Shown here: positions 1 through 13,200 of the stretch, piece after piece | Position numbering within the stretch: position 1 is the stretch's first letter | Layout: each line of letters starts with the position of its first letter | Assembly (NCBI GenBank): GCA_964020155.1 | Contig: OZ026569.1 | Coordinates: 2,389,971 to 2,453,970, forward strand | Direction: 5' to 3' | From: Chondrilla cf. caribensis | Taxonomy: Eukaryota; Porifera; Demospongiae; Chondrillida; Chondrillidae | Length of the DNA stretch: 64,000 bases | Program-made: the position numbers and the translations under genes | The notes under the pieces: model-generated | The model's input: the letters and a program-made list of their open reading frames with translations, nothing else | What the model was told of the DNA's origin: nothing | Database searches by the model: none

Positions 1-1030
1 ATGGCAAACTTCTGATAAGAGGGACGTAGTGAAATCACGTACTTCGTTATGTCTTATCGTGGGATATCCTCCAACAGGGCAAAAGAGGGCATGTTCCACT
101 GAGAAGACATGACCACAGCTGCAGTGCGATGGTGTCCGGGAGAGTGGCCAACCATATCTTATCTACCATATCTATCAGTGCATCCCTAAATTTGGATTTA
201 TTCAGGGCAAAGTCATGGGCCCTTATTGGATGTATAGAGAGCCAAGAAGAGGTACCTTTCTCCTGTGCTAGTATGACATTTTTTGAAGTGAAGATGGCAA
301 TTTCTTGGTTAGGTTGTCAACTCGCACTTTCTCCTCAACGAGCCTTTGTGATCTCACTGTTTCTTTGATCTCTGTTTGATTATTTTGGATGGTTCCCTAT
401 TCTTGTTGGATGAGGTGATCTACTAAGAGGGCAGTTATACTTTCTGGGATGCTTCAAATTGGTTGGAGCAATGGATGACAGGATTTGGTAAGTTGAGTCC
501 ACCCAGACTGGTTGGAAGAGCAATGATATCATGCATTGATTGGCTTGGCAGGCTTTGGCCGGTTAAGGCAGGAAAGAGGTTAAATCGCATAAGATGTTCT
601 AGGGGGAAAATATTCTTTCAGCTTCATGAGGCTCGATGTCAATGATGTGCATTAATATTGTGTAATTCCACTGGGCCATTAGGCCATGAGTATAGGCCAC
701 GTAGGCTGCTTGTGGCTCAGTCTGTACAATTTTAATAAGGGTGGATAGCTCATTTGCCCAGGTTTTAACCTTCCTTTTCAGGTACTCCTCAATAAAGTTT
801 GAAAAGCCAATTGCACCCCCAAGATACTCCTCACCTTCACTACGGACTTCAATTCCTGAACCTTCAAACGTTACTCAGGCAAGGTCAACAAACTTGCTCT
901 TGACAAGGACCTTAGTTTTGCTGCTGTTCAGGTAGTAACCATAATTCGGGCCGTCACAGGAAGAAGGCGACGCCCCGTCAATCTTCCTCAAAGAGGACTC
1001 AAAATTCCTTGCCACTTGACTTTCTCTGGC
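1..1030 (-). pseudogene. Decayed reverse-transcriptase C-terminal fragment
   Basis: Reading the minus strand, broken frames resemble the C-terminal part of a retroelement reverse-transcriptase protein of a type common in invertebrate genomes: a piece with NYGYYLNSSKTKVLVKS near 930-980, then EGEEYLGGAIGFSNFIEEYL near 780-840, and FPALTGQSLP followed by IALPTSLGGLNLPNP near 470-580. Several in-frame stops and shifts interrupt it, so it cannot be functional. It continues past the left edge of the window and abuts the transposase relic at about 1050. Assignment to a retroelement rests on recall of similar ORFs; the exact clade (LINE-like or tyrosine-recombinase type) is not decided here. Confidence 0.6.
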
Positions 1031-1049
1031 CCAGAGGGATCAATCACTA

Positions 1050-2089
1050 AGGTGAGAACTCTAATGGATAATTCGATAGTTCATTCTCAATGCATAAGGG
1101 ACAATAATTTTGTCAATATACTCAACACTGTCTCCTCGTTTGACCAGTGGGTAGGAATGTGAGTAATGTGCCAATCAGGTGGATATGGGTAATCTTGATG
1201 GCACCTCTTTGTTTTGCCCCAATAAACGAGCTGGATGGGGAGGGAATCACCACTCAGTGTCGCAGCAAACAATGCTGTGATTTGCCATTTGTCACTGAAT
1301 CCTCCGATTTCAACCCATGTTATACCTTTTCCATTGTCCACTTTGATGCAGGAACATAGCTCAGTGCAGTGTGGCCCCAGTTCAGAACCAACTGTGAAGG
1401 GATCTCTTTGAATTCTGTTGCTACCTGGATTTCTTGGAGGATTGTTGAATGCAAGTCATCCATGCAAGTTTGTGGGTAGGACTCAAGTCTTGGTGCCACC
1501 TTTCCTCTTCACAAATCCCATCTGGTGTAGTAGGCTCTGAGCCCAACTCCTCGTGGGGGCAACAGAACCACCATATTCCCTGAGGAGTGTTCGATTAATT
1601 TCAGTGATGATGCCTCGCAATCGCAATAACAATAGAGGTGGCTACAGCAGCATCATTCACTCGCAGGACCTTGATGTATGATTGCACATTGGAGTCAATT
1701 GTCTCACCCAATAGCAATGGGCGGCCACGTTTCTTGGGTGGGAGACTTGTCACCACTGCTTCATCCAGGCTGTTGCCTGATGACCGTTTTTTTCCCCAGC
1801 TCTTGATAGTAATTCTTCTTGATCAAACGTACTGTGCTCTCGTTCAGTGGCCTGCCTAATTCTTATGAAAATTTTATCACAGTTGCAGCATTGCAGTTCT
1901 CACTCGCGTACTTGCCGATCTGTGCTCGCTGTTCATCTGTTAGTCGACCGTACGATCCCTGAGCCTGTGTCTTCACGCTGTCATCTCGCTTCTAGACCAA
2001 ATCGCGGGTGGTGGGATATCGTCAGAAAGCGAACCATTAGGGTCAGGAAGGTGACCATTGACCGGCTTGAAGTAACGCAGCAGTGCCAT
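1050..2089 (-). pseudogene. Frameshifted pogo-like DDE transposase
   Basis: The minus strand opens with an ATG at 2089 (MALLRYFKPVNG), followed by a helix-turn-helix-like stretch (GRPLNESTVRLIKKNYYQE, about 1800-1860) and a basic linker (PPKKRGRP). The core DDE_1 block lies at 1087-1380: LSYVPASKWTMEK in one frame, then GGFSDKWQITALFAATLSGD and VYWGKTKRC in another. A stop near 2000 and at least two frameshifts (near 1620 and 1330) break the protein. The segment beyond the first catalytic block is lost, and the frame dissolves near 1060. No terminal inverted repeats were found. The family is abundant in sponge and cnidarian genomes (recall), where it moves as a Tc1/mariner-pogo type element. 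Confidence 0.7.
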
Positions 2090-2806
2090 AGCTCAACAAA
2101 AGCAAGGAGAATTAGTTAACGTCCAGAGCCCACCAATCTTGGGTACACGTAACAAAAATTCCACACATAGAAATTTGCACAGATCGGGACTGAACTGTGA
2201 ATATAGCAAAAATAAGTCTAGTGCGATAATAAATACCAATATGGTAGGGTAGGTAAGGGGTTTATGAACCATAGGAGATAATGGAACATTTTTGTAGAAG
2301 TATTCAAAACTTCCAATAACGACTTATCTTCTGTCAATAGTAACTAGCTTTCGTCGCCATGTTCTAAACACGTGATGAAAATGACAAACAACTTGAGTGC
2401 AATATCGTGAAGATCAGGAAGGGATGAAGAAACTTGCCACCAAAAATAAATACGATGAACAGAAAAGTGACCAGTAGGAGTGAAGAATACTGAAGAATGG
2501 TCGTCTGTAGTGAAGATTGGTGGAGGTAAAAATGGTAAACCCCACTCGCAATTTGCGAACTACTGCCTACCATAAAAGATGCTTGGAGATCTCCAATGGG
2601 TATTATTCTTCTCCCCTGTCTTGCGAGGGATATCATCATGTGTCAATTGCTTCAACCCCTGTGTCTGAGGATTGGGTCTATTTTGTATTACATTGTTATA
2701 CTCTGATTTGAATAATGATGATATTTCCCAAAAAACTTGTTTCTGTTTTGTTTGAGGGTTGGGCATCATCAACCCCTCTCATAAATAACGCACGTGATCT
2801 ACAAAG
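2090..2806. other. Gene-free spacer
   Basis: AT-rich DNA with only short chance reading frames. I see no splice-flanked exon with a recognisable domain, no tandem repeat and no RNA gene. Confidence 0.5.
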
Positions 2807-2990
2807 ATGGCCAAAAAGCCCACCAGTCATGATGTCCGAATGGAAAAATGTACTGGATGTGCATGACATCAAATTTTTGGTATCTCTGAAGATGTTTGGA
2901 TTCAGTGTGACTGTTGTCATGAATGGCAGTGTGCAGAATGTGCAGAGATTAGTGCTGAAGCTATACCAAGCACATGCATATGTTTACTGT
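2807..2990 (+). pseudogene. Broken PHD-finger-like fragment
   Basis: An ATG at 2807 starts MAKKPTSHDVRMEKCTGCA, interrupted by a TGA, after which the same frame continues with DVWIQCDCCHEWQCAECAEI. The cysteine/tryptophan spacing (CxxC, then W.QCD.C..W.C..C) is like a PHD finger as found in chromatin proteins and in transposon-borne ORFs. The internal stop and lack of flanking exons suggest a relic. It could instead be a chance frame; the Cys-Trp pattern is the only support. Confidence 0.35.
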
Positions 2991-5671
2991 TCTTCTTACT
3001 TAATAGGCTTTTGGATGTGTGTATTTTTAATACTGTTGTGTTCTAATGCTAGTATTTTGAGTATTGATTTTGTTGTTTAATTTCATATCCTTTTAGTATG
3101 AATTGATCATAATTGTCTGTTTTAAACCCTTTTTATCAACTTATTTTTATCATTTGCTAATACAAATTTGTGTTTGTTGCGAAAATTCAATAATGTTTCA
3201 AAAAGTACACAACAAAATATCCTGTTGTGATTAGGTAATTATATAATAGTTCCATTCCTCACCAATAAAATTCAGTTTGAGCCAATTTTATATCCATGCA
3301 GTGATTTGACATGCTCTAACCTCCCTTGGATATCAAAATCATTATTAGGGTCTATGATTGAGCCGAGTGTAAATTGCGCAACATTATAAGGCGTTGCATG
3401 ATACACTAATCTTCCCTACAACATTTTAACATTAGCTTACTAAAGTAGACACGTACAGCTATTAATCCTAATGTTTTTCGGATTCTCCGTCGCTAATCCA
3501 TTCTGTAATGAAGTCTGCCAAACGCTGATTCCCTTGTCCGCTTTTTTGATCGTCTCCAGCATGAAGCTGCAAAAAGCTACGAGAATGTTTCCGAGCGGAG
3601 AGCGACTACATGTATATGTGGTGGTCTGTAAAACAAAGTTTATTGGGATCCGATATAGGTCCCCAGTTTTCGAGAAATAGCTAACTTAATTTAAGATCCT
3701 CGTTTCACACAATATAGTTATGACAAATAAAACTTGCATATAGTATTATAGTAGTCTACAGTCTCATTAAAAACAAAAACAAATTGGAAATTCAATATAC
3801 ACACAATATACCATTGTCTGCACTTCAGTCCGCTTATAGACTCGAAGCAGTGGATATCCAGGCAGCCCTAATCAAACGGTGGGGCGGAACACACTTCTAT
3901 ACCTTCGCGTGCAATGGGATAGGCTCTCGTAGCCAGACATACGAGCCGGCGAGATAGTAAAATGGAGAAGTGTGTGTAAAGTTATAGCTAGCACATCAAA
4001 CCATGTTAAACTAGCATTGCTTGAAATATCACACGTATTATAAACTTACAATAGGCCGTATAGTCTAGATTTCATGCCAAATTACAAAATCAATGTATAA
4101 TTCAAAGCTAACAGTAGCAGTAAATTCTGGTGATGGAGCGACCTATAATGCTAAGTATGTGGTCAACAGTGATGTTGACACGCAGACGCTATCGTCATGC
4201 TACTTGTATAGTTATGCTATAGATGTACATATATTTGAAACCGATTTATAGTACTGTCAAATGGTGAATCGTAAACATAAATAAATATATGTATATGTAG
4301 TCTGCTAAATCTGGATAAAATAATGCTGTAGGTACTAACAGTTTATCTGACTCAATGAATAGTAGACGTATAGCAATTGTAAGAAAGATTCCAATTTCGT
4401 CCAATAACACTGTTGATTGACACATTGATTATGAGCATGGAGATCAGGGGCACTGAGCCTCCAAAGTGAGGAGCCATATAGTAATAGTATACTGCAAATA
4501 AGATGTAAATTAAATACTATACTGCCTATAAGAATCATAGATATGATTATAGGTGTGTGGCATATAGCCATTGTAGAACATAGTGTTTGTTAACAATCAA
4601 TACATAATCTATGGCTAGATGATGTATTACACATGGTGTCACATCCAGACTCTACTTATTCCGTGTTATCATATTAGTCAGCTGATTAGCTAGACGATTA
4701 GCTGGTGTATTCTGCAAGTTTAATAATAGCTTCAATGGTTTACAGTCACATTGAACGCTCCATCAAGACAAACCCACAAACACTGCAAGGTGCAAGTTGC
4801 AGTGTAATCTGCTGTACCACACACCTACTAATCTGTACTATTATAAAGTATAAACCCATAGGCATACCAACAGCATTGCATGGTTATAGTAATGTACTAC
4901 TATTGCATGATGTGAGCCTGTATAATATATACGAGCAGTTACTGAGTATATAGTCAAAATAGAATACAAGACCGAGGTGAAGTCAAGGTCAAGTAATTTC
5001 ATTACGGCGAACGTCCAAGTAATTGGGTAATACCCAAATAGTGTCCCATTAGCAAACGGACTGTGTACAAGGTCACATCATGTTGTTTGGTGCTAGTGAA
5101 AGGTAATAATAGGTTGATTGACACCATCCTTTGGTACAGTCACAACCAGGAGTGTATCGTTAATAAATCCTATGGCCAGGTATAAATAACCAGCCCATTG
5201 CCATGATAGCATACAGCAATATATTATTCTTCATATATTATGTGTACATCATAAATATGGTGTTTGGAGTATCACTATTAGATTTTCACTATATATTATT
5301 ATCGATCAACACCTGTATGATAAATCAAGGCTATAATAATAGCTACTGTATGTACCTTCTACATCTACGTCTTACATACAAAATAATCATAGCGATCCAT
5401 GTATACGAAATTACATTATGCAGCTATCAATCATATTATGTGTTACTGAATTCTACTTTGGGTAGATTGTTCCATGATTTCTAAAGTACTCTCTCAGCCT
5501 ACGAATGCAAATGAAAAAAAGAGAAATGAGCACACTATAACCCTTGGACTAGTTGAAATACTACATATTGAATTGTATAACATCTGCTACTGTGGACATG
5601 TACATATATACTCCATATAATATAGTGAAAGCTGTACGCATGTGCTTTGTAGTTATAAATTCACTACTCAC
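2991..5671. other. Long AT-rich spacer, nothing recognised
   Basis: About 2.7 kb downstream of the mosaic-protein gene (which reads leftward). Only short frames without family resemblance are present. A terminal exon of the gene to the right may be hidden here, because that gene's last recognised exon ends in a good splice donor (TTG|GTGAGT at 5672); I could not identify one. A small palindrome (TTGGGTAATACCCAA) sits near 5025. Confidence 0.4.
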
Positions 5672-6499
5672 CAAATAGGCTTGATCAGGTTCTTCTTCTT
5701 GACATTAGAATTGACCAAGTCTGCCACTTTGAAAGCTACTGCAGTTGGTGTAGCCACAGGCAACTGAACCCTGAACTGCACAGGTGAGGAGTGGAAGAAG
5801 GAAACAGTTACAACTCCCGGTATATAGGTGCTGTAGAAATCCTCCAGCCGCGCATCAAATGAAATCTCTCTCAGGTGGATAGCACTGTGTCCCATAGTAC
5901 TGTTGATATCTGTGTAGAAGTGGCCAAAGTTGTGTATCGCATTTTGAGATACTGTCAGCAATGTGTATTTCATAGCATCCAGCTGTCTCTGACTGTTAAG
6001 AACTAAGATTTCTGCTGATTTCAACTTGATGTTTGCATCACTTAGCAGCTCCCGGGCGACTGTAAGGGCACAAAAAGCTCCTCTGAGACGTACTCCAATT
6101 GCTTCCTTCTTCTTCCTGCAATTCTCACTATGAAGTAGGCAGGTCCAGTCACTGGTGTTGCAGCACGACGTCCTACGACTACAGTGTAGGAAACAGCCAT
6201 TCCAACAAACAGATGTACATTCTTGTCCACAGGAGGCCCGAGTGACACAAACTACAGATAGAAAAGTACTCTGAATAATTACTGTTGCATATATATTATG
6301 TTTATTGTATTTTTAATGAAATTAATACAACAAACTATACAAAATGAAAACAGCTTCAAACTAGTTATTGTAATAGGCACTAAATTCACCTGTGCTCACA
6401 AAATTTTATACTTATCATTGCAAAAACATCTATATATATACAATCATATAATGTCTCAACATGTACATAGCAATTCAATATCTGTGTTCCTACACACAA

Positions 6500-6571
<72 letters not shown>

Positions 6572-6648
6572 GCACACACACTAACACACAAACACACACA
6601 CACACGTGCACGCACGCACGCACGCACACACGCGCACGCACGCACGCA

Positions 6649-6711
<63 letters not shown>

Positions 6712-9700
6712 GCACAACACATATATACACAAACATGATATGCCAAACTCTGTTCGATTTATAATGCAGTAACCATACATTGTCAAATGTACTGTACAAT
6801 TAACATATGCATAATAATTATTGATTAACATACAGACCTTGTCTACATGGCTGATATCCACAGATCTCCTTCCACTGCATATGCAATGCTAATATGTCCC
6901 TCTTAATGCGGGAAACATCTTGTGTCCTTAGCATAGTTGCAATTTCAGCTTCTCTTTTCAGCAGAATAGTTGTATCAAAGACTTTCTGTGCATCATTAAT
7001 ATTACTTTGTATAGAGGAAATTTGTAAAAATGCTGCACTTCTGACTGATGGCACTCGATCCAAAGCCTTTTCTTCAATTTTCCTCAAAAGACCCTGCTTC
7101 AATTTACCCACTACCCTAAAATTTGCATGGTAAATGTTACCAAGGTTAGCCTGTATGTGTGCCTCAGCTTCAAGTGTCCCCATCAAGGTTCCATTCACAA
7201 AGAGATCAAACCCTCTAGTGGGATGAACAGCCATCACACCATCAATTTGAATTCCTAAAACAGAGAAAAAGCCAACAAACTCAATTTTGCCATGGGACAA
7301 TGAAGGGTTGAAAGGTAGAAGGAAGTGAAGATTAGGTCCTTGGGACCTGAGTGACCTTGACTTTTTCACCTTCAACAGTCCCTGTGCGAGGGTGAGAGAA
7401 GGAAGTTTTGCCAGTCCAATCAGACCACTGTTGTCTGCAGGAACCTGGAACGTAGCAAAGGTTGTGACACCAAAAGCTTCTACTTGACCTTGGAATGACA
7501 ATCCAGCTGAAACATTGAGTCCAAGTTCATCAATAAACAGAGCAGTGTGTGCGAAGGAGACAGTAAAGCGTGGGTATAAGACAATGTTCGATAGGAAGTT
7601 CAATGTACTGCTGTCATTGGCACAGAAAAAACCCAATATATCGGAAAGATATAGAGCATCAATTTCAGTGTAGAAATGACTACTAGCAGAAGTAGACATG
7701 CCAATAGCCAAATAGCCTCTTGTTTCTGATAGTGAACATTGTGATTTTCCGACCTGGAATGCAGCACTGAAAATAGCTACGTCAGGAGCATCAACATTAT
7801 GGCTGGTTGGTGAAACAGTGGTGGTGAGATGGACATTGCAAACATCAACAATGGAGACTCCAAAAACATTTTCCAAACATCCGCTTCCAGTCAGGTCTAG
7901 GACGGATGATGTACGTGGTTCCAGCTCAAAGAGTAGATGTCCACTCAACACCATGAACGGGTTGCTAACAATGGTTGAGCCAAGAACATCAACAGTAAAC
8001 CCACTTGTTTCTGATTGTACGTTTATAGAAGCATTGTACATTTGAAAACCTCTCACTGTGAAGTCAGGTACGTCTGCAGTTGCAGTAATTCTACCCTCTT
8101 CGAATTTGACGTGAAAAGATAAATTTCCTCCAGGGCCAAACAAATCCTTTAAAATCGAACATATTACATTTGTGTCACAGTTGTCAGCCCAAGAGACCAC
8201 TGTATAAAGGGCTACGCCTTCAGTTGAATGTATGGAGGTGAGCTGATGGTATAGAGGACTCAACGTATCAAACTGGACAGGTGATTGTGACACATGAAAG
8301 TTGGAAGAAAAGTATGCAATGACGGCAGCATTCAGTGGATTGGAAAAAAATGACCCAAAATTTCGGCCATACATGCCTACGAACTGGCTGAAGTACCTTG
8401 AAAGTACAACATCACTAACTTCGTACCCGATAGTGTAATTTTCTGCCCCATACATGCACCCAAAGGCATCAACGTATCTGTATGTCTGTTGTTGGATACT
8501 GCCATAGATGCAGGAAGAATAGGTATAAAGATTAGGTGCGACAGTAAGTACAGAACGAATGCAGGGAGAATACAGCCCAGAGTGGGGAAGCCCCAAAGCA
8601 TCCAATTCTGTAGGATACGGATTCACACTTACAACTGAGGATAACAAATCGTACAATTCTGTTTCGGCATGATTGGTACATGCCTCAAGCACAAAATACT
8701 GACCATTTTGTTCAATGTGACCTTCAAACTCAATATTACCAAGAGTAAATCGTCCCCAAATTATATAGTTGTTTAAAGCAGGCTCCCCATCTAGGTCTAT
8801 GAAGAAATCAATCTCAATTCTGGAGAACTCTAAGACACCTGGGTAAATGGCTATCGTTTCATTCAGTTCCGTAGTTCTCAGAGTAAGGTTACTGCTAGTT
8901 GTGTTGAGTGTCATGCTCCTGATAGGAAGTGCAGCTATATCATTGTGCAAGAGATTTTTGAAGGGATCGTGAGTGAGTGATGGAAACACACTGGAAATTG
9001 ACAGACTACCAGAAAAGGGATCGAGTGGTTGAAAAACAATAATACCTTCTGCATCAAGACGGCTATAGTACAGCCACTGCTCTGAAACATTAGATTGCAG
9101 TATAGTAAACATGTGCCATAGGCCATGGATGTCATAAAGTGGCAAAGAATTAGTAGTAACAGTTGAATAACCGGGAGTAGCAAAGACAATCTGGAAGTTG
9201 GTAAGATTCAGAGTGTTGAAGTATGAGATATTATTGATGTTCACTTCGACACTTTTGGAAAGAATGTAAGAAAGCTGAAAATCAAGGTTTGTTCTAGCAT
9301 TATCATCACACCCTGTAAGCAATCCCAACTCAGGTATTTCTGGATTTGAGCTGATGAGGTTGTGGTGAGTGTGGATGCAAACACTGTCTTCAAACCAGTC
9401 ATCAATGTATAGCAGACCTTCAATGTAAAGATCAAGGTCAAGTCCAAAATTACTATTCAGGCCTCCATACAATATAAGGCTGTTGAGGGTGGCATTTTTA
9501 CCCAGATATTTGGTAGGAACCTCAACACCAAAGGCTGATGAAAGAAAGGCCGTGAAATTGAGATCGTCGTCAGAGGCAGAATTGGCTATGAATGTCCACA
9601 GAATGGGATTTGTCATGTTTACTGACAGCTCAAAGGTAACATTTCCCAGAGTGGTGTTGCCTGCGATTTCAACCTCGGAAAGAAATGGGATTGTAGTAAC

Positions 9701-10162
9701 ATTTCCAATGGTGAGCCTCAATGTAGGTGCAGAAAGTGTTAACACATTTGGATATAAGTCCAACGTTCCTTCAGAAGGATGTACCTCAAATAGAAGCTCA
9801 TTACTTATACAGAAATAGGTCATTTTGCGTAGATGTGCTACAACAGGCAACAAAAATTGGGAATTGTCCCCAAATATTGCAGCTACCAAATTTGTGACAT
9901 CCAGCTGTCCGTGTATTTCTATGGATACTTCTCTATCTTGGATGGCACTGTACTGACCATATCCTACTTTTGACAATTCATAGAATAGTGTTCTGAGGCA
10001 GGTACAGGTAGCATCATCGGAACAGTTGTGCAGGTGTTTTCGGATGATATTTACCAAAGTGGGTTCACTCACGTCAATGTTGGAAGTAAGATTTCTCTTA
10101 AATTCTATTATTTGGATAAAAGTAAGAGAAAAATATAAATCTCATGCACACACACGCACACA

Positions 10163-10208
<46 letters not shown>

Positions 10209-13200
10209 CAATATGCACCAACCTATACAGTCATCGTCTCTTGTTAGCACAAACCCAGGCAAACAGGAACACTGATAACCGAAAGGAGTATTGTGACACA
10301 TCTGACTACAGTTGTGTATTCCGATAAGACATTCATCATCAACTGCAAATACGTAACATGAAATGGAAAAGGTGAACAATGTATCACTATAATTCCATAG
10401 ATATGCATACAATAATGATATTTGGAAAGGTTCAAAGGTTAAATAACATCTGCTAATAGTCGTTATGTTTTATCCCCTAGATTGAGTAGTATTGATTAAG
10501 GAAATGGCCAAAGCTGAGAGTGATTGCTACAAATCCAATACTAGTTATAGGTCCAAATCTAACAACTCAAATTAGGATAACCTTCATCCAGCATGACCTT
10601 CTTGCTACAGAACAATGTACATGGGGTGCATGGCTATGGTCACTTTTCTTGTCACATGCACACACACATGCACGCACGCACGCACGCATGCACACATGCA
10701 TGCATACATATGTATATACACACACACATACACACACACACCCAACTCACCTGTACATTCTGTGTAGTCGGTTAACTCATATCCTTGTTCACAGAAGCAA
10801 CTGTAGATACCAAGCTTATCAGTTGTACAGGTCAAGAGACAAGGTTCCTCGCACTCACTCAAATCTACACCAGTGTATAAGATAGACAGCATCCTCCAAT
10901 CAAAGTTTTATCACAGTGTATACACATGTAAGTAAAGGGCATTCATTTTGTGATGATGTCACATGTACAGTATAAAAAGTGCTCTATACACTCATGGAAT
11001 GGAAGCTCCTGTTCGGTTTGTTCAGTAACCCACGCTAATGTGCAACAAACCATGCTTTCAATTATGTCATTCGCTGTCATGTATATTCAAGGAATTAATA
11101 TTTCCAAACATTCCCACTACATATGTAATCCCCCTTTCTGAGAGGCTGGTTACAGAGCTTGTCTACCATGCACACATTGTGTGAGATACACACCTATTTT
11201 CTCAGTTTGAACATGAATTGTCACAGTAGGCACTTCCTCGTCTCCTTCAACCATGGCCTCCAGATCTACGGAATAATTTGTTCCTGGCTTCAGATCAGTG
11301 ATGACGGCCATCGTGTCAGTTGTGTTGAAACTTGAGATCAAGTCCTTCTCTAGCATATGCTCAAACACCTCCACTTCGTATCCTGTTACGTCGCTGTTGA
11401 GATAAGGTTTGTGCCACTGGATAGTGACCGATGTGGTTGTGGACGATGTAGCCTGAACACCATACGGATCAGCAATCTCTGTAGTACATTGCAAATAGAA
11501 GACATATTATACAGCAAAATAAAACTTATAAGTATAATATGTAGTCAAGCATTCTTAGCTATATGTCAACAGATATTGAATAATTTTGGTGAGAGGCACC
11601 TCTAGTACATACATGTTAAGAATCAGAGAGAGTGGGATAGACGCCATTTAGCCAAGGCCTAGTTAGGGGTTAATACTGGATAAGTTGGGAAATCAGCGTG
11701 GCAAATACCCACAATCTACAAAGCTTCTTAGGATACTCAACAAAACGTCAAATAGATGACTCCTTATGACAATGATACAACTGTACATGGGTCTCACTGC
11801 TGGGAATGCTGATCTGGATAGAGACTGGTAGCCATGGCAGCAAAATACGATATGAGTTGACTAGCAACAAAAGTCTGAGGCATGTGGTTAGTTACCATGG
11901 TGATTTCCCACTTATCCATCCAGGATTAAGTAACAAGGAGAAATTGTATAGTTTACAAATAATACCCAACTACAGAGACTGTTTGTTTAACTGATGATGT
12001 AAGTCTACGTGCCTATATAAATGATATGACCCACCTATTTCCTTCAGTCGTAGCCCTCCCGGGTATCCATAAGAGTTGTAGCTTCCAAAGCCATAGGCTA
12101 GCACCCCCAATCTCCCTAATGGATTGGTGTGGTGGAGAGTCTGCACACCTTCAGCAACGCCAATTTGTGTTGCATACACCGCAGTAACACCAAGTCGTTT
12201 GATGGCTATGAATTGGAAATTGTAAGAGCTCAGAGGAAGCTGGTTGAGGTATATATCATCTGGTTGATAAAAGACTTCAGGTATTAATATGTTAATGTGG
12301 TGAGTGTATGGCTGTAGAGTGGACGGAATTGCTTGTAGAGTGTAAGAATTCGAATACTGGTCAACAGGTGGAACCATAGCCATGAAAGGGTCAGAGAGAG
12401 CATGATCAGCATTCTGTCCTACTGAGAATTGCAACAGTAAGGTTTTCTTGCTTCCTTCAATCCAACAATATTGAGTACTGGGGATAGTAACATCATGATA
12501 GTTTGCCCTGTTCAATGAGAATGATGTTGTTAACCCATCTAGTTGAGGCTGGTCTGATCGTACACAACTAATGTGAACAGTGTTATTATTTTCCCCTGAA
12601 ACAATACGAAATAAATCATAACTGTTCCTTTCTTTCAAAGGTGCTGTTGCAAACTGATTACCCCAAGTTTCAACAGGAGGAAACTGTTCTACCAGAACAT
12701 CACAATAAAATACATTGTGAGGGATAAATGTACATTGATGGCCGCAAAAAAAAGAAATGGGTTTATTAGAAGTAATCATTGAACCAGTGAGGTCTGCATC
12801 AGCCTTGATCAGGAGAGTTTCAGCCTTGTTGAGTGTAATGTTAGTTGTTGACCCAGAAGTGGTTAAGGTACTTCCTATATTGGTGTTTTGACTGGGACGC
12901 ACTGACAATGAAGTGTTGTCTTCTGTTGCAACTATTGCAATGATTGAGTTATAGGCAGTTATCCATGAATGTGATGTGTGATACATGGCAGCAATATAGT
13001 GGTATACGTCAAAATCAGAAATTTGCGGGGGAAGAGCTAGAAAGGCATCAGTTGTAAAAGGAAACTCATTGGCACCATAAACAGTTAGCTTTTTGTTTCC
13101 TTCAGCTGACACAATAATACCTTTCGATCTGTCAGTTGCACTAGTGATCATGTAGCTTGAATCAAAAGTTATCGAAGTGATCACTCCAGGTTGGGCTGTA

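Noticed and set aside
6042..6248. Alternative frame [12 protein letters not shown] through the last mosaic-gene exon
   Set aside because: The splice from the giant exon is phase 1, which selects the cysteine-rich frame; that frame continues openly to 5672 while the alternative stops at 6042.
6298..6861. Long His/Thr-rich and Cys/Val-rich reading frames on both strands
   Set aside because: Translations of a (CA)n tract; frames stay open only because the repeat lacks stops. The same applies to 10146-10250, 15169-15351, 44771-45077, 46825-47109 and 51310-51771.
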